Positions 31,311 through 42,925 of a stretch of DNA of 64,000 bases are shown in pieces. The number at the start of each line of letters is the position of its first letter. The first letter of the stretch is position 1. The translations under genes were made by a program, and so were the position numbers. The notes beneath the pieces were generated by a model. The model was not told the origin of the DNA. It searched no databases and worked only from the letters and a program-made list of their open reading frames with translations. Source of the DNA: Lachancea kluyveri NRRL Y-12651 (lineage: Eukaryota; Ascomycota; Saccharomycetes; Saccharomycetales; Saccharomycetaceae); contig CM000687.1 of assembly GCA_000149225.2 (NCBI GenBank), positions 672,501 to 736,500 of the forward strand, read 5' to 3'.

Positions 31311-32174
31311 TTAATTGAAAAATTTGTAGAAGGCAAAGCTACTCTTTTTGTGAATGCTTTACTCCGAACTGCTTTTTCAGATGCACTTGGCTTTTTTTAT
31401 CAAGTATCATTCTTGTAAGAACTATATAGACTCTACTGATTGCCCCTTTTCTACGCCTTGTAATCCTCGTATATAGTTATCTATACAACTATTATGAGAA
31501 CCAGTTCCAATATGTCTAACAGTTTTCACTGCTGAGAACTTGGAGCTACAACCTTTCTTGAAAACCAATTGGCGCCTTGGAGCATCCAAAACGTTGTATA
31601 TGTTGTTTCCATGTCGGTGTATTTCTAGCGGTTTTTCTAGTACAATACTCGGCTACTCGCCCATCATCATGGAAATACCATGTATGCAAACGATTAACGG
31701 TAAATAGCCAGACCAGTTTTTTCTTTGTCAAAGCGTATATTGTTTGTTTTCCACAAGCCCTTGTAGCTATTTCCTAGTTCAAGACTTTGTATTATCATTA
31801 GATGGCCCAGTAAGCCCCGCTTGCAAAATGGTAAACTTTTAGAGAGGGTAAGACGTCACCAGTCGAACAAACATTCCTAAAAATGTATTTCGTTACCGTG
31901 CTGCTGTACTTTAAGACTTTTTGATATGCTGCAGTCTTGATGGGCTTATGATTTGGCGGTCCAATTAGGTGCTTGTGTGCATAAAATGAAAGTCTTATTC
32001 ACATAGCACCTAGTCAGAGGATTTACCTTCGTAATTTGCTTCGCTCTGCTGACTGAAGAATAATTCCTCGGCGTAGATGCTCATCTTACTTGATATTTAC
32101 ATCACTTGCTTGCTGTATAGCAATGTACTTCTGTATCTGTTTTGACACCATTTCCTGTTTTTTGGCAGAAAAAC

Positions 32175-32257
32175 CCAGCATTCGACATGAACAATGCGAA
32201 TGGCTAAGGCACGACGCGCAGAGAAAAAAAAACAGATGGCTGACACCGAAACCAGCA
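32175..32257. promoter_or_regulatory. Ace2/Swi5-type sites in the CTS1 promoter
   Basis: CCAGCA at 32175-32180 and ACCAGCA at 32251-32257 match the Ace2/Swi5 core (CCAGC). A nearby GGCTGA lies at 32238-32243. Ace2 drives CTS1 in daughter cells at the end of mitosis in S. cerevisiae; two sites 430-510 bases upstream suggest the control is conserved. Confidence 0.55.
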
Positions 32258-32571
32258 ACATGCCAGTAGAAAAAAGAACATGGCAGAGTGATGGTCAGAC
32301 TCATTTCGTTCCCCTTCTGAATCTAGTCTTCGTGCTAAACTTTTCTTTTGTTTACTTTAGTCCCAAACAGGACTAATTGTAAACAGGACAACTTGGTGTA
32401 AAGCTTGTCTTTGTGCACTGAGATTGGCGTTTTGAAGAAAGCAAGTGATCGAACATCACAACTGAATGGCTGATTTTTGTCTGACCTCATAGAATGCAGT
32501 GTTTTTTTTGTTTACATTTATGTGGACTAAGGGTAGAGCAAGCATTTTGGAGTATCAGCTCTATGTGAACC

Positions 32572-32579
32572 TATATAAA
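32572..32579 (+). promoter_or_regulatory. TATA box of CTS1
   Basis: TATATAAA lies 108-115 bases upstream of the CTS1 ATG, a typical yeast distance for a regulated gene. Confidence 0.65.
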
Positions 32580-32686
32580 GGAGAGTTATCACTTGGATTT
32601 GTTTCTCATCTTGATACCTTTTCAAGAGATAGAACTCTTATACACCACTAATTAAAACCTAACATCCAACTAATAAGTCACTCATT

Positions 32687-34864
32687 ATGATGGTTTTAAC
32701 TCTTCTATTCCTACTATTACAATCGCTTTTTGCCTTTGCTTTCGACATTGATTCGAAATCCAATGTCGCTGTTTACTGGGGTCAAGCATCAGCTGGATCT
32801 CAAGAGTCCCTAGCCACTTACTGTCAATCAGATGATGTTGACATTGTACTACTCTCCTTTTTGTACCAATACCCAAGCTCTGTTGGTCTAAACTTTGCTT
32901 CTGCTTGCACAAGTACATTTTCTAACGGCCTACTGCATTGCTCTACCATTGGCGAAGACATCCAGACCTGCCAAAGTCTGGGCAAGAAGGTTTTCCTGTC
33001 TTTAGGTGGTGCTGCTGGATCTTATGGTTTCAGTAATGACGAAGAAGCTGAAACTTTTGCCACTACTCTATGGAACACGTTTGGTGAGGGATCTGGTAAG
33101 GAAGAACGTCCATTTGATGACGCTCTTATCGATGGTTTCGACTTTGATATTGAAAATAACAATCCTACAGGTTATACCGCTTTAGTCAAAAAATTAAGAA
33201 ACTACTTCAGTTCTGGCTCGAAAAATTATTACATTTCTGCCGCACCACAATGCTTTTATCCTGATAGCTCTATTGGCGAACTGCTAAGCAACGGTGACGT
33301 TGACTTTGCCTTTGTGCAATTTTACAACAACTATTGTAATGTCGATAAACAATTCAATTGGGACACATGGTTGAACTTTGCCCAAACCATTTCACCAAAC
33401 TCCAATATTAAGTTGTATTTGGGTCTACCTGGGTCTGCGACTGCTGCTGGTAGCGGGTACATCTCTGATCTAGAAACTATCAAGACTACTGTTCAAACGA
33501 TTTCTGGCTCTGAAAATTTCGGTGGTATAATGTTGTGGGACGCTTCTCAAGGCTTTGACAACAAGGTTGATGGTGTCGCTTATATTGCACACATGAAAAA
33601 TATCTTGAAAGGATCTGGTAATGTAAAGTCTTCTGGAGTTAGCTCGACTGTTTCTACCAAGACAGCAATCTCTCAAGCTGCCGCCAGTTCAGTCGCTTTT
33701 ATCACCGCCTCTTCACACACTAGTTCTGGAATGGTTGGTACGACTTCTTCTCTTCAATCAGTTTTCTCTGAAACTTCCACATCAACCCACGATGGCGCCG
33801 TTACTTCTACAACTTCAACAACTCCATCTGCTACCATCCCAGAAATAATTTCTACAACTTCAACGACTTCAGCTGCTACCATCCCAGAAATAATTTCCAC
33901 ATCTTTAACTTCTGAAATCGCCTCCACTTTGGACGCTTCCAAAATAGCATCCGCTTCTTCTACTTCAACCACCCATTATACTACTTCCTCCGGAGCTACT
34001 AGTTTTAACCCTGTCTCAGCTAGTACCACTATTGCTTCTTCTGAGCGTTTCGATACTCTCTCTACCTCTTCTACTTATCTGGATATTTCTTCTGCTACAA
34101 GCTCCTCCAAAATTGTTCCTCAGGAAAGTGAGACCGCTCCAACTACGACAGTTAATTCGCTTGTCACCTCTTCTCAAAGTGAAACCACCTCTTCTGTTCA
34201 ATCAACCACCGAGCTTCCAACACCTCAAGCTTCTGGAGTCGCAACTATCACCGACCAAAAGGCCTCTTCAAGTGAGGTATTTGCTGTAAGTACTGCAACC
34301 TCCTCCTCCTCCTTTTCTTCTTCTTCTCCTGTTATCTCTGAATCGACAACTCCTAGTGAAACCACGACATCAACCCCAGCTGTCACCTCGATCTCGTTCA
34401 CCACGTCTAGTACCACTTCTATTCTTTCTGTTGTCTTATCCACATCCTCCTCTACAACCGTGATTTCACCAGTAACCTCTTCTGCAAGCTACACTGAGGT
34501 TAGGTCTACAACTACTTTGTCTCCAAGCCCTGTAACTCCATCAACAACCTACATTTTTTCTTCAAGTACTGGCACCCCTGTATCGTCTAGCACTAGCACC
34601 TCTGCTTCCCCTAGTGCTACTTCTTGGGCTTATTCTAGAGCCAAAGAATTGAATCACCAATATTCAGAAGGCAAAATGAATGGGAAGTCCACTTGTTTTG
34701 ACGGTGAGATCTCTTGTTCGGAAGATGGCAAATTCGCTATCTGCAATTATGGCTCCTGGGTTTATACGGAATGTGCTGCTGGTACCACATGCTACTCTTA
34801 TGATTTTAACGACACCGTTTTCACAGGCTGTAACTTTTCTTATTTGAAAAGTAACTTTGTTTAG
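32687..34864 (+). CDS. CTS1: Secreted endochitinase (GH18)
   Basis: A 725-residue protein. The signal peptide ends near residue 18-19 (VLTLLFLLLQSLFAFA). The GH18 catalytic domain covers about residues 20-310 with the DxxDxDxE motif LIDGFDFDIE (catalytic Glu156) and SLGG at 105-108. A Ser/Thr-rich, probably heavily O-mannosylated stalk runs from about 310 to 650. The end is a cysteine-rich chitin-binding domain of the CBM19 type (CFDGEISCSEDGKFAICN through FTGCNF). It cleaves septum chitin so that cells separate. It is longer than S. cerevisiae Cts1 (562) because the stalk is extended. The start is ATG at 32687. Confidence 0.96.
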   Translation: MMVLTLLFLLLQSLFAFAFDIDSKSNVAVYWGQASAGSQESLATYCQSDDVDIVLLSFLYQYPSSVGLNFASACTSTFSNGLLHCSTIGEDIQTCQSLGKKVFLSLGGAAGSYGFSNDEEAETFATTLWNTFGEGSGKEERPFDDALIDGFDFDIENNNPTGYTALVKKLRNYFSSGSKNYYISAAPQCFYPDSSIGELLSNGDVDFAFVQFYNNYCNVDKQFNWDTWLNFAQTISPNSNIKLYLGLPGSATAAGSGYISDLETIKTTVQTISGSENFGGIMLWDASQGFDNKVDGVAYIAHMKNILKGSGNVKSSGVSSTVSTKTAISQAAASSVAFITASSHTSSGMVGTTSSLQSVFSETSTSTHDGAVTSTTSTTPSATIPEIISTTSTTSAATIPEIISTSLTSEIASTLDASKIASASSTSTTHYTTSSGATSFNPVSASTTIASSERFDTLSTSSTYLDISSATSSSKIVPQESETAPTTTVNSLVTSSQSETTSSVQSTTELPTPQASGVATITDQKASSSEVFAVSTATSSSSFSSSSPVISESTTPSETTTSTPAVTSISFTTSSTTSILSVVLSTSSSTTVISPVTSSASYTEVRSTTTLSPSPVTPSTTYIFSSSTGTPVSSSTSTSASPSATSWAYSRAKELNHQYSEGKMNGKSTCFDGEISCSEDGKFAICNYGSWVYTECAAGTTCYSYDFNDTVFTGCNFSYLKSNFV

Positions 34865-35123
34865 GGTTACCAAGAAAGATGGTTGATCCATCCTTACCAC
34901 CCACTTGCATAAAAGAAAAAAAAAAAAAGAAAAAGAATTCAAACCCATCAACAAGCATTCCTCTGTATATTAATTTCCCAACTGTTTTTTTTTTTTTTTG
35001 TTTGTTTTTCTTTTCTCTTCCTCTTTAGTTCATAACTAATAATTACTACGATAGCAAATAAGACCGGTATTAGGTTTAAACTTATACTGCATCTATACTA
35101 CAAATGATTGGTGTAAAACGCTC

Positions 35124-35936
35124 TTACTCATGTGTCAAATAATAGGCGTAAACTCTAGATCTGATTTCTGCGGTTTCTTCATCTTCTTCAAACATAGGTT
35201 TCCAGTTGACCATCTCAATTTTCTCCGGCTTTAAGCCGTGCTCTTTTGCAGTTTCGAAAAATTGCAGGTCAGCATTTAATAACCAGGGTCTATGTGGAGA
35301 AAAGACGACTAAAGCCTTCCCATCTTTAGCTAACAGGTCTTTCGTGGTGTTCAACAATTTGGCATGCTCTGAGTGGTTGAAAACCAAATCACTTAAAATA
35401 ATCAAATCAAATTTCTTACCACTTCCGATATGTTTTACCAGCGGCTCGTAGTCATTTCCCCAGATGTAGCCCTCGACGACAACATCTCTTCGTTGCAGTT
35501 CCTGATCACGTGCATCGTCTCCATCTGCGGGAAGTTCATTGCCTTGATAAATCTGATGGTCCACGTTGTACTGAATGTTTTGTAGTAGATCAGCGTCTGG
35601 GAAGTCGGTGACCACGACTTTGGAGGCACCGATTAGACCACAAATAATGGAAGGCAGAGCACCTGCAGCACCTAATTCCAAAACGGTTTTGTCTTTGACC
35701 AAGCCAATGTTTTCATCCAAGTGTCTGCCAGTGTAAATACCCGCGTTCCAAAGCAAATGGCCCCACAACGGCGAAGATCCGACCAACCTCAATTTGACTT
35801 CTTTAACCAAAGAATTAGATTGCGGCGAAACGGTAGTACGTTCATACGTTGCAAAGTGTGGTTGTGGGGGCGGCTTGTTAAAATCCTCAGGTTCTTCGAA
35901 AAGAGAGCCTTCGATGAGAGATTCAGTATCAGACAT
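35124..35936 (-). CDS. EFM7: EF1A lysine methyltransferase Efm7 (Nnt1)
   Basis: A 270-residue class I SAM-dependent methyltransferase of the METTL21-like group. Motif I reads [12 protein letters not shown], the acidic motif [11 protein letters not shown], and the post-II region [16 protein letters not shown] (IWGNDYEPL) is also family-typical. In S. cerevisiae the protein (YLR285W, NNT1/EFM7, 261 residues) methylates the N-terminus and Lys3 of elongation factor 1A. The earlier nicotinamide methyltransferase name rests on genetics. The start is ATG at 35936, divergent from ECI1. Confidence 0.92.
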   Translation of the reverse strand: MSDTESLIEGSLFEEPEDFNKPPPQPHFATYERTTVSPQSNSLVKEVKLRLVGSSPLWGHLLWNAGIYTGRHLDENIGLVKDKTVLELGAAGALPSIICGLIGASKVVVTDFPDADLLQNIQYNVDHQIYQGNELPADGDDARDQELQRRDVVVEGYIWGNDYEPLVKHIGSGKKFDLIILSDLVFNHSEHAKLLNTTKDLLAKDGKALVVFSPHRPWLLNADLQFFETAKEHGLKPEKIEMVNWKPMFEEDEETAEIRSRVYAYYLTHE

Positions 35937-36544
35937 TGCGATACCTGTTAGTCCCGATCGTATCCATCTCAGCAGATGAAATGGATCATCGTATCAAGCT
36001 TATTTAAAATTTTTCACTCATCATGTACGTAATATACAGTCACGGCGTATATCATAGTCTACGACAGTGATTTTGAATAGGGTTGGATTCCAAAGACTAT
36101 GGAATGTGCAAGAGTTGGAATAATCACAGTATTTATTTTTATTTTAGTTCTGTGTCAGAAACTTGAGAGAATGATAGACATAGTTAGCGATGGATTCCGC
36201 ATTTCTTGCCACAACATTTTGGGTGATAAAGTTTTTAAGGTTCTTGAAGTAAAATAAAGGCTTCAGTTGGATATTATTCCAGGTACAAGTGACAGTTTTC
36301 AACGTTGATAGTAATATACCTTGTTACGACACGTGATAAACTCTCTTTACTTTCTCCACCATCGGCCCATCCACCCCCTCGCCAATCTTATTTCTCTTTA
36401 TTAACGGAGTTTTCGTGATTGGGGAAAGTTTAAGGAAATGTCATGACAGGTACCATAGAGAGATATAAAGAAAGCATGTGGAAAAAAGTTTATACCTTTC
36501 TTTCTCCTCTTGACTGTAAAGCAGTAGTTTGATTGGAATTGGAA
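35937..36544. other. Divergent EFM7/ECI1 promoter region
   Basis: 608 bases. I looked for a canonical oleate response element (CGGN3TNA, 9-12 bases, CCG) and did not find a full one. No gene seen. Confidence 0.4.
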
Positions 36545-37399
36545 ATGACAGTAATTAAACCTAGCCCTAAGATCACGTACACCATCAAAGGTGTTCTATT
36601 TATCATCCAGTTCAAGGCTCCTCAAACGCTGAACTCGATGAGTGGAGATGACTACTTGTATTTATCTCATCTTTTGCAAATTTCGGATTCTAATCCGAAT
36701 ACAAAATTTACGGTGTTACAGAGTAGCGGCAGGTTTTTCTCTTCTGGCGCAGATGTCTCGGGTATTGCTGAACTTCACAAGTCCTCGAAAAAAGGCTCTA
36801 AGACTGAGCAGGTGGCAGAATCGAATGGTGAGTTGCCTAAATGGCTTTCCTTGTTCGTTAGCCGCAACCTCTTTGTGACTCACGTTTTCGCTACGCATAA
36901 GAAAATCCTTGTATGTTGTTTGAACGGACCTGCGGTGGGGCTCTCCGCGGCAATAGTGATGCTTTGTGACTTGGTCTACTCGATGCATGACAAAGTGTAC
37001 TTGTTGTTTCCCTTTGCAAACCTAGGCTTGGTCACAGAAGGTGGGTTATCCGTCACTTTGCCTATGAAATTGGGTTTCAATGTGGCCAACGAGATTTTGA
37101 TGTTCAGTAAGCCAGCAACTTTTGACCAGTTAAAGGACAAGGTGATAACAAGAAATTACGCGATGAGGGATGTTGACGAGTTCAACAACAAGGTTGTGCA
37201 AGATTTGACTGAAATGACTACGCATTTGCACAAGGAAAGCATCACTGGGATGAAGAAACTATTGAAGGCAACCATGATCAACGAGTTGAAACGGGCCAAT
37301 GATGATGAGGTAGTCGATGCATTGGATTATTGGGTACAGGGGATTCCACAGGGGAAGTTTGAAGAAATTGGTACAAAGAAAAGGAAACACAAGCTGTAG
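36545..37399 (+). CDS. ECI1: Peroxisomal enoyl-CoA isomerase (Eci1/Dci1)
   Basis: A 284-residue crotonase-fold protein. The oxyanion-hole segment SSGRFFSSGADVSGI and the second loop LNGPAVGLSAAIV are clear, as is FANLGLVTEGGLSVTLP (with the acidic residue used for isomerisation). The C-terminus HKL is a peroxisomal targeting signal type 1. It moves double bonds during beta-oxidation of unsaturated fatty acids. S. cerevisiae has the duplicates ECI1 and DCI1 (YLR284C/YOR180C); here there is one. The ATG at 36545 is used; the codons before it begin at a TTG. Confidence 0.94.
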   Translation: MTVIKPSPKITYTIKGVLFIIQFKAPQTLNSMSGDDYLYLSHLLQISDSNPNTKFTVLQSSGRFFSSGADVSGIAELHKSSKKGSKTEQVAESNGELPKWLSLFVSRNLFVTHVFATHKKILVCCLNGPAVGLSAAIVMLCDLVYSMHDKVYLLFPFANLGLVTEGGLSVTLPMKLGFNVANEILMFSKPATFDQLKDKVITRNYAMRDVDEFNNKVVQDLTEMTTHLHKESITGMKKLLKATMINELKRANDDEVVDALDYWVQGIPQGKFEEIGTKKRKHKL

Positions 37400-37495
37400 A
37401 GATTTTGCTTCTTCTCTTTGTTTCTTTTTTTTTTTTTTTTTGGTCCTTAAATTCCTTCTTTTATGTAGTTATGAAATGGCATGGTTCTGCTAACA

Positions 37496-38392
37496 CTAAG
37501 TAGTATCTTCATCATCTAACAGCGTTGTTGGTGTATCGTCATCTTCAAAATCTTGTTCTTCTGAATCCACCGTATGCAAAACAATCTCGACGGGCTTATC
37601 ACTGTTATCCGCAGCAATCCTTTTCGAAATGCTAACCCCGCTCATTATGAAGAACACAAGGACTAAAACGGCAAACAAGCCACTCCTGGTTGTTTGCCAC
37701 CTGAGGTTTTCAATATCGGATTTGATTCCACCAATGATCCTAGTCCCGATTTTGTTGTTACAATCCTTGAGCGTCAGGTTGATGTTTCTATGAAGCAAAG
37801 TGTTTTCGATCTTATGATCATTAAAGTCCACCTTGGAATCTTTCTTGAGCAAGTTGATGATCTGTTCGTTCAACTCATCGTGTAGCAAATGTAGGTCTCT
37901 ATCCAATTTCAAAATTTGCAGGTTCTGCTCGTTCAACGAGGTTTCTCTGGAATTTTGTATGGCGAATTTCAATTCGGTCTCTGCGGCATTGAACAAATGA
38001 GACTGGTTGTCTAACTCCATCTTGCGTAAAAACTTGTCGTTGTAGGTGGAGAAAAACTGCTCGTTTAAAGTTTCCACCAACAGATCGACAATGATGTTGC
38101 TCTGCTGTGGCGTGAATCCGTTTTGTAGCAGTGCGTTGTAACATCTAAGTGTGTCCATCTGGTTCTGCGCTGTGGTAGGTTTCAATCCGTTCCCCTCAGA
38201 TATTAACTGCTCCGGCAGCTTGTCGATGATTTGGTTTGGTGGGTTGCCCTTGAGAGCTGCTTGATCAGCGGCGCCGGTCGGGAAAGGAGGCGATGTGGAT
38301 GCAGAAGGAGTAAATATAGACCTGTTGTAGAGCCTTGTGGAGTGGCGAAGTTGTCTCGAGCTGCTCCTAGTAAATCGCCATAATCTATGCAT
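37496..38392 (-). CDS. YLR283W-like mitochondrial membrane protein (DUF1640/MCUR1 family)
   Basis: A 298-residue protein. A basic presequence (HRLWRFTRSSSRQLRHSTRL) is followed by the FTPQQSNIIVDLLVETLN motif typical of the DUF1640 family, a long coiled coil (about residues 120-225), and one transmembrane segment near residues 237-256 (LFAVLVLVFFIMSGVSI). The acidic tail would face the intermembrane space. S. cerevisiae YLR283W (314 residues) and Fmp32 belong to this family. Function is not settled; Fmp32 has been linked to cytochrome oxidase assembly. Convergent with ECI1. Confidence 0.9.
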   Translation of the reverse strand: MHRLWRFTRSSSRQLRHSTRLYNRSIFTPSASTSPPFPTGAADQAALKGNPPNQIIDKLPEQLISEGNGLKPTTAQNQMDTLRCYNALLQNGFTPQQSNIIVDLLVETLNEQFFSTYNDKFLRKMELDNQSHLFNAAETELKFAIQNSRETSLNEQNLQILKLDRDLHLLHDELNEQIINLLKKDSKVDFNDHKIENTLLHRNINLTLKDCNNKIGTRIIGGIKSDIENLRWQTTRSGLFAVLVLVFFIMSGVSISKRIAADNSDKPVEIVLHTVDSEEQDFEDDDTPTTLLDDEDTT

Positions 38393-38794
38393 TAGAACTC
38401 TTCTTCTTGTGGAAGGGGTTGAACCAATAGGAGACCTTTGAGTGCTGTAAAAATGAGGATTGGCTTGTTGTCAGGTTAAATGGACGTTGATATCCGATAG
38501 ACAGACACACAAACTAAACGGCAAGTGTCAATATTAACTGTAGACCTACTTGTGGGGGACAGATCGTGGTGGATATTGGTTATGGTGTGCAGCTATGCCC
38601 GTCAACCGTATGTTACAATGTTCTCTATATTTGAGCACCCATCAACCACTGCTGCCGTCTCGCCCTCTCTTTGTTTCCACTGCCCTCCAGATTGAATTGC
38701 ACATTATGTAGCCATAACGACACTCTCACAGGTTTTAATAGAGCATTCGCAAAGGAGAACCGCGTTAATTCTGGCCATACATTACACAGTTTAG
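38393..38794. other. Divergent promoter region of YLR283W-like gene and RSO55
   Basis: About 400 bases with no obvious motif and no gene. Confidence 0.4.
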
Positions 38795-39265
38795 ATGTTT
38801 TCCAGGCTTGTGATACCAAGGCATCTCCATCTTGTTACACAACGACTCATCAAAAAGAGCAAGCTTCCTCCTAGACCCAAGTTTACGGAATCGATGGAAA
38901 ACGAGGTGGAAGAAAAGTTTATGCATGGGGGTAGAGGCCCAGGTGGTCAAAAGATTAATAAATGTAACAGTAAAGTTCAACTCAAACACTTACCCACTGG
39001 CATCGTGGTAGAGTGCCAAGAGACAAGGTCACGTGACCAAAATAGGACAATCGCTAGACAGAAGCTAGCATTGAAGCTAGCACAATGGCAGAATGGTGGA
39101 GAACCAATTGAAAGAGAGGTTGCCATCCAGCAGTGGGAAAAACAAAGTAAGAGAAGCAAGGGGCGTAGGAGCAAAATTAAACATGAGCATCACAAGGAGC
39201 TCAAAAAACAGCAGGAGTTACAGGCACTCCGAGAGGAAGAAGAATTTATCAGACGTATAGTTTGA
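38795..39265 (+). CDS. RSO55: Mitochondrial RF-1 domain protein Rso55
   Basis: A 156-residue protein. A short basic presequence is followed by an RF-1 domain with the peptidyl-hydrolase GGQ at residues 50-52 (GGRGPGGQKINK) and ETRSRDQNRTIARQKLALKL. The tail is lysine/arginine-rich and helical, as in ICT1/C12orf65-type ribosome-rescue factors that lack codon-recognition domains. It probably releases stalled peptides on mitochondrial ribosomes. Position matches YLR281C. The start is ATG at 38795. Confidence 0.93.
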   Translation: MFSRLVIPRHLHLVTQRLIKKSKLPPRPKFTESMENEVEEKFMHGGRGPGGQKINKCNSKVQLKHLPTGIVVECQETRSRDQNRTIARQKLALKLAQWQNGGEPIEREVAIQQWEKQSKRSKGRRSKIKHEHHKELKKQQELQALREEEEFIRRIV

Positions 39266-39484
39266 ACGTTTAAGTAGCCAGTAGTGATGTATTTTTATCG
39301 TATGGATTGTGACCAAAAGGCAGTGAGTGGTTGGTTGGGGCCCTCTAAGCTCATCTCACAGCCATTCCGTGTCTAGTGATGTTCGGGCGACAGGTGATAA
39401 ACTCGATATACGTGACTTCCTCCTTTAGCCGTTTGAGAGCTACGGCTAGTATCATATTGCAAGACAGTACAACAAAATCAAGAC

Positions 39485-42400
39485 ATGGGACGGCCACCCA
39501 AAGAAGTGAGCCAAGAAAACATTCAGCGGTTCCAGCTGGAACTGGAGCTAGCCGGCAAGGACACAGACCAGCTGTTGAAAGACAAGAAAGGTAGGTCACG
39601 GTCTTGCTTGTTGTGCCAACGCAGGAAGCAGCGGTGTGACCACAAGCTTCCAAGTTGTACAGCATGCCTAAAGGCTGCGGTTAAATGCGTTCAGCCTGCA
39701 AAGTACGCAAATACTGATAGCAGTCCGCCTACGCCCGCGGGCCAGCAGCAAAGCATGGCAAAGGCGTACAAGGCTGGTAAGGACGAATACACTTTGTTTC
39801 TGGAAAAAAAATTGAAATACTTGGAAAATCTAGTCGACTTGCCCCCTGGTACTGCTTCTTACAAGCATAAACTATCCAAATACAAGAAGATTGCACATTT
39901 TCTAGATACTGGAGAACCTGAACGTGATTTAATGTCTCCGCCTGTGAACGCAAATCCTTCAACGCATGCGCACGTAACGTCACCCATTTTACCACCTCCT
40001 CAAAAGATGAAAATTTTTCCCCTCAAGTACGATGATGGTGGTGCACCAAAGGTGAACTCTGGTAATATTTCCCAGACACCAAGCGCTGTGACCGCTGGTG
40101 TCAACGTGGACGCAACAAACACGGTGACAACTTCATCGGCTGCTATGGCAGCGCTGTCCACAGATTCTCTAGAGTCCATCGATTTTTCAAAGTGCATTTT
40201 TGCCAAGTATAATTTGAAAGAGTTTTTATCATATGACCCAGCATTTGAGTTCGAAGAGCAACTGTCAAGAGCTTTTCTGGACACCTATTTCACACGTTTG
40301 CAATTCAAGTATCCCTTACTTGACGAACAGGAAGTCTACACGTTTCACAACGACTACATTTGTAACAACGTACACTCCTACTCTACGAATGAATTTCACT
40401 TTTCATGCGGTAGGATGTGGCTCGTCTTCAGCATTAGTGCATGTCTTCACAAGACAACCGGGAAATACAGGGGCCTCCCACCAAACAGATACTTTTCTAC
40501 AGCAATACGCCATATAACTAAATGTGGGCCAAACTTGACTTTCGTCCAGCAAGTCGAAGTATTAACTTTGCTGGTACTGTACATCATTAGAACAGACAGA
40601 GATTCCATCGGTCTTTATGAGATAATCAAAGACGTTATGTCTATATGCAAAAACAAACTATTTTTGAATAACTGGAACCCACAGGACATTTTTGCCAACA
40701 AAAAATTGAGATTGTTCTGGTGTGTTTACTTATTAGAAAGAATGATTTGTGTTGCTGTTGGAAAGCCTTATACGATTGCGGAATCAGAAATTTATTTGCC
40801 CTTATTTAACGAAGAGAGTTTTAACACTAATGCAACAAATGATCAAAATAGGAACAAGAGAGGTGTCCATTTCATCAACCAATCTTTGAAATTACGTCGT
40901 ATCGAATCCCAATTCGTCGAAGCTCTACAAATCATACCTCAGACAAATTTTCCTCAAACCACCAGCAATAAAACCACCACAAAACTGGCAGAGCAGTTGC
41001 CACGGGTAAAGAAGTTTTTCCACGATTTGGAAGTCTGGAGATCTAACTGCTCTACATCGCACGTTCGCAATTTTGAAAACGAGACTTTAAAGCTGTATTA
41101 TTATAGGTCTGTTCGGTTACTATTGCAACCATATTTGGGGCTTTTGGAACCGGAAGACCGTCTTTTCCGCGAATGTCAGGCGGCTGCAGGCCAGATTTGC
41201 CAGCTATACAAAATCTTTCACCAGAAAACTGTTTTCGGACATTCAACCCCTGCAGTTCACACTGTATTCGTTGCTGGTGTTACACTAATCTATTGCATGT
41301 GGTTAGCTAGAAATTTGGACGACGAAAGGCGAAGGAAGTTAGGAGACATATCTAAGCATACAAGACCTTTGGTAAGTGCCAGTTTATTCTCCACTATGGA
41401 CGATCTAAGGGCTTGCTCTGTGTGTCTTTACGTCATGGCTGAAAGGTCCAAGTTCGCAATCATTTTCAGGGATACTTTTGACCAATTGATGAACGCTACC
41501 ATAGGTAACTTGATTGAACGTTGTGGTCCTGACTCGTCAGAATTGATATATATCGCCAATAGTAATGGTACCAGTGAGGGTGAACGTACACCTGCTGCAT
41601 CTGTGGAAGAAGAAAGTGAAATGGAAAAAAATGATATCAGAGGTGTTCAAGATGGGATGCCGCCAGCAGTCAAAAGGACTTTCGGTAAACTACAAGAAAA
41701 TGAACATGTTGGGTTCGTTGAGAATTCTCAAGTTGACCTTGAAGAACAGCGGGAACGTAAAAGAAAACAAGGTGTCCTGCAGAAAGCCACAGTTCCCAAA
41801 AGTTTATCACACTTGCTAGTTAAAGTTGATGAGGAGGAGGAAGAGGAAGAAGGGAACGAGGATGATCAAAGGGGTGAGCCAGAGATCAAAGTGGAGGCGG
41901 TTAACGAACTAAACAAGAAAAGGGTCGATACTAAAAGGAACACAAAAAAGAGGAAGGTACTACACGGAGAAGGTGGGGGTCATAGACATGAAAAGGAAAA
42001 ACAGTACATTGTCAAAAAACCAGCCAAAGTTACTGAGTCTGACTGGAAGACCTTCCAGCAACAAGCTTTTTTACAACAGCATCACGCCCGTCAAAATTTA
42101 CAGGTTTACTTGTCTACTTTGCACAATGAAAACCCGCAGGGTGGTAATAGCGTTTCACTAAGTGATAACGATTTGACAAATACTAAAACGATGGTACCGA
42201 CTGCCAATGCCGTTGTCCTAAGTGAAATCAAATCTGTTGCATCATCTTCTGCAGTGTCTTCGCCAAACTGGAATAACAGTAACGGAGAAACCCTTTACGA
42301 TAAAAGAAATGTTCCAACCAATTATGGCAAGATTACAGCTCAAACGCCAGTTGCAACACCATCACTATTGCAGAATTCCTTTGGTGCCGCATCTCCCTCT

Positions 42401-42740
42401 CAGTTAAACTCTGGAGGTATATTGTTTAACAATGGTACTCATACCATGATTAACAATATTTCAGCGTGGACAAATGATTCGGTATTGGACTTGATGAGTA
42501 ATCACTACCCGGTTCAAAACTACACAGTACAAGGCCAACAACAACAGCAAAATCGGGCTCCCTCTCAAGATCAAAGGACCTTTTTCATTCCTAACAGAGA
42601 TAATGATCCAAATACCATGAATATGACAGGAGTTGTTAATCCTCAATGGGGGAGCAACGTACAAGATAACGTCGGTTCCCAAGGAGCCCATCCCCAGCAG
42701 CGGCAACAACAACAGAGAATATCCATCCAACAACATCAGC

Positions 42741-42816
<76 letters not shown>

Positions 42817-42830
42817 TCAACATCAACATC

Positions 42831-42923
<93 letters not shown>

Positions 42924-42925
42924 AA
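39485..42925 (+). CDS. Zn2Cys6 transcription factor, YLR278C type (stop inside CAA run)
   Basis: A 1146-residue protein as read to the first stop. The N-terminus GRPPKEVS is followed by a zinc cluster C41-x2-C-x6-C-x6-C-x2-C-x6-C68 (CLLCQRRKQRCDHKLPSC), a coiled-coil stretch (TLFLEKKLKYLENLVDL), and a fungal middle homology domain (about 260-670). The C-terminal part is rich in Q, N and charged runs. S. cerevisiae YLR278C (1341 residues) shares the N-terminus and place. The first stop, TAA at 42923-42925, lies within an uninterrupted CAA run. The same frame stays open for 41 more codons to TAA at 43049-43051, ending EEFWTVNDDYGFLA, which looks like a genuine C-terminus. Possible explanations are a nonsense change, read-through, or a sequence error in the repeat. 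Confidence 0.9.

Larger units (their letters stand above)
31311..32686. other. 1.38-kb divergent LAS17/CTS1 upstream region
   Basis: No gene seen; short ATG frames such as 31577-31777 have no recognisable content. The half near CTS1 carries Ace2/Swi5-type sites and a TATA box (separate entries). A long promoter is normal for CTS1, whose expression is restricted to daughter cells. Confidence 0.5.
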
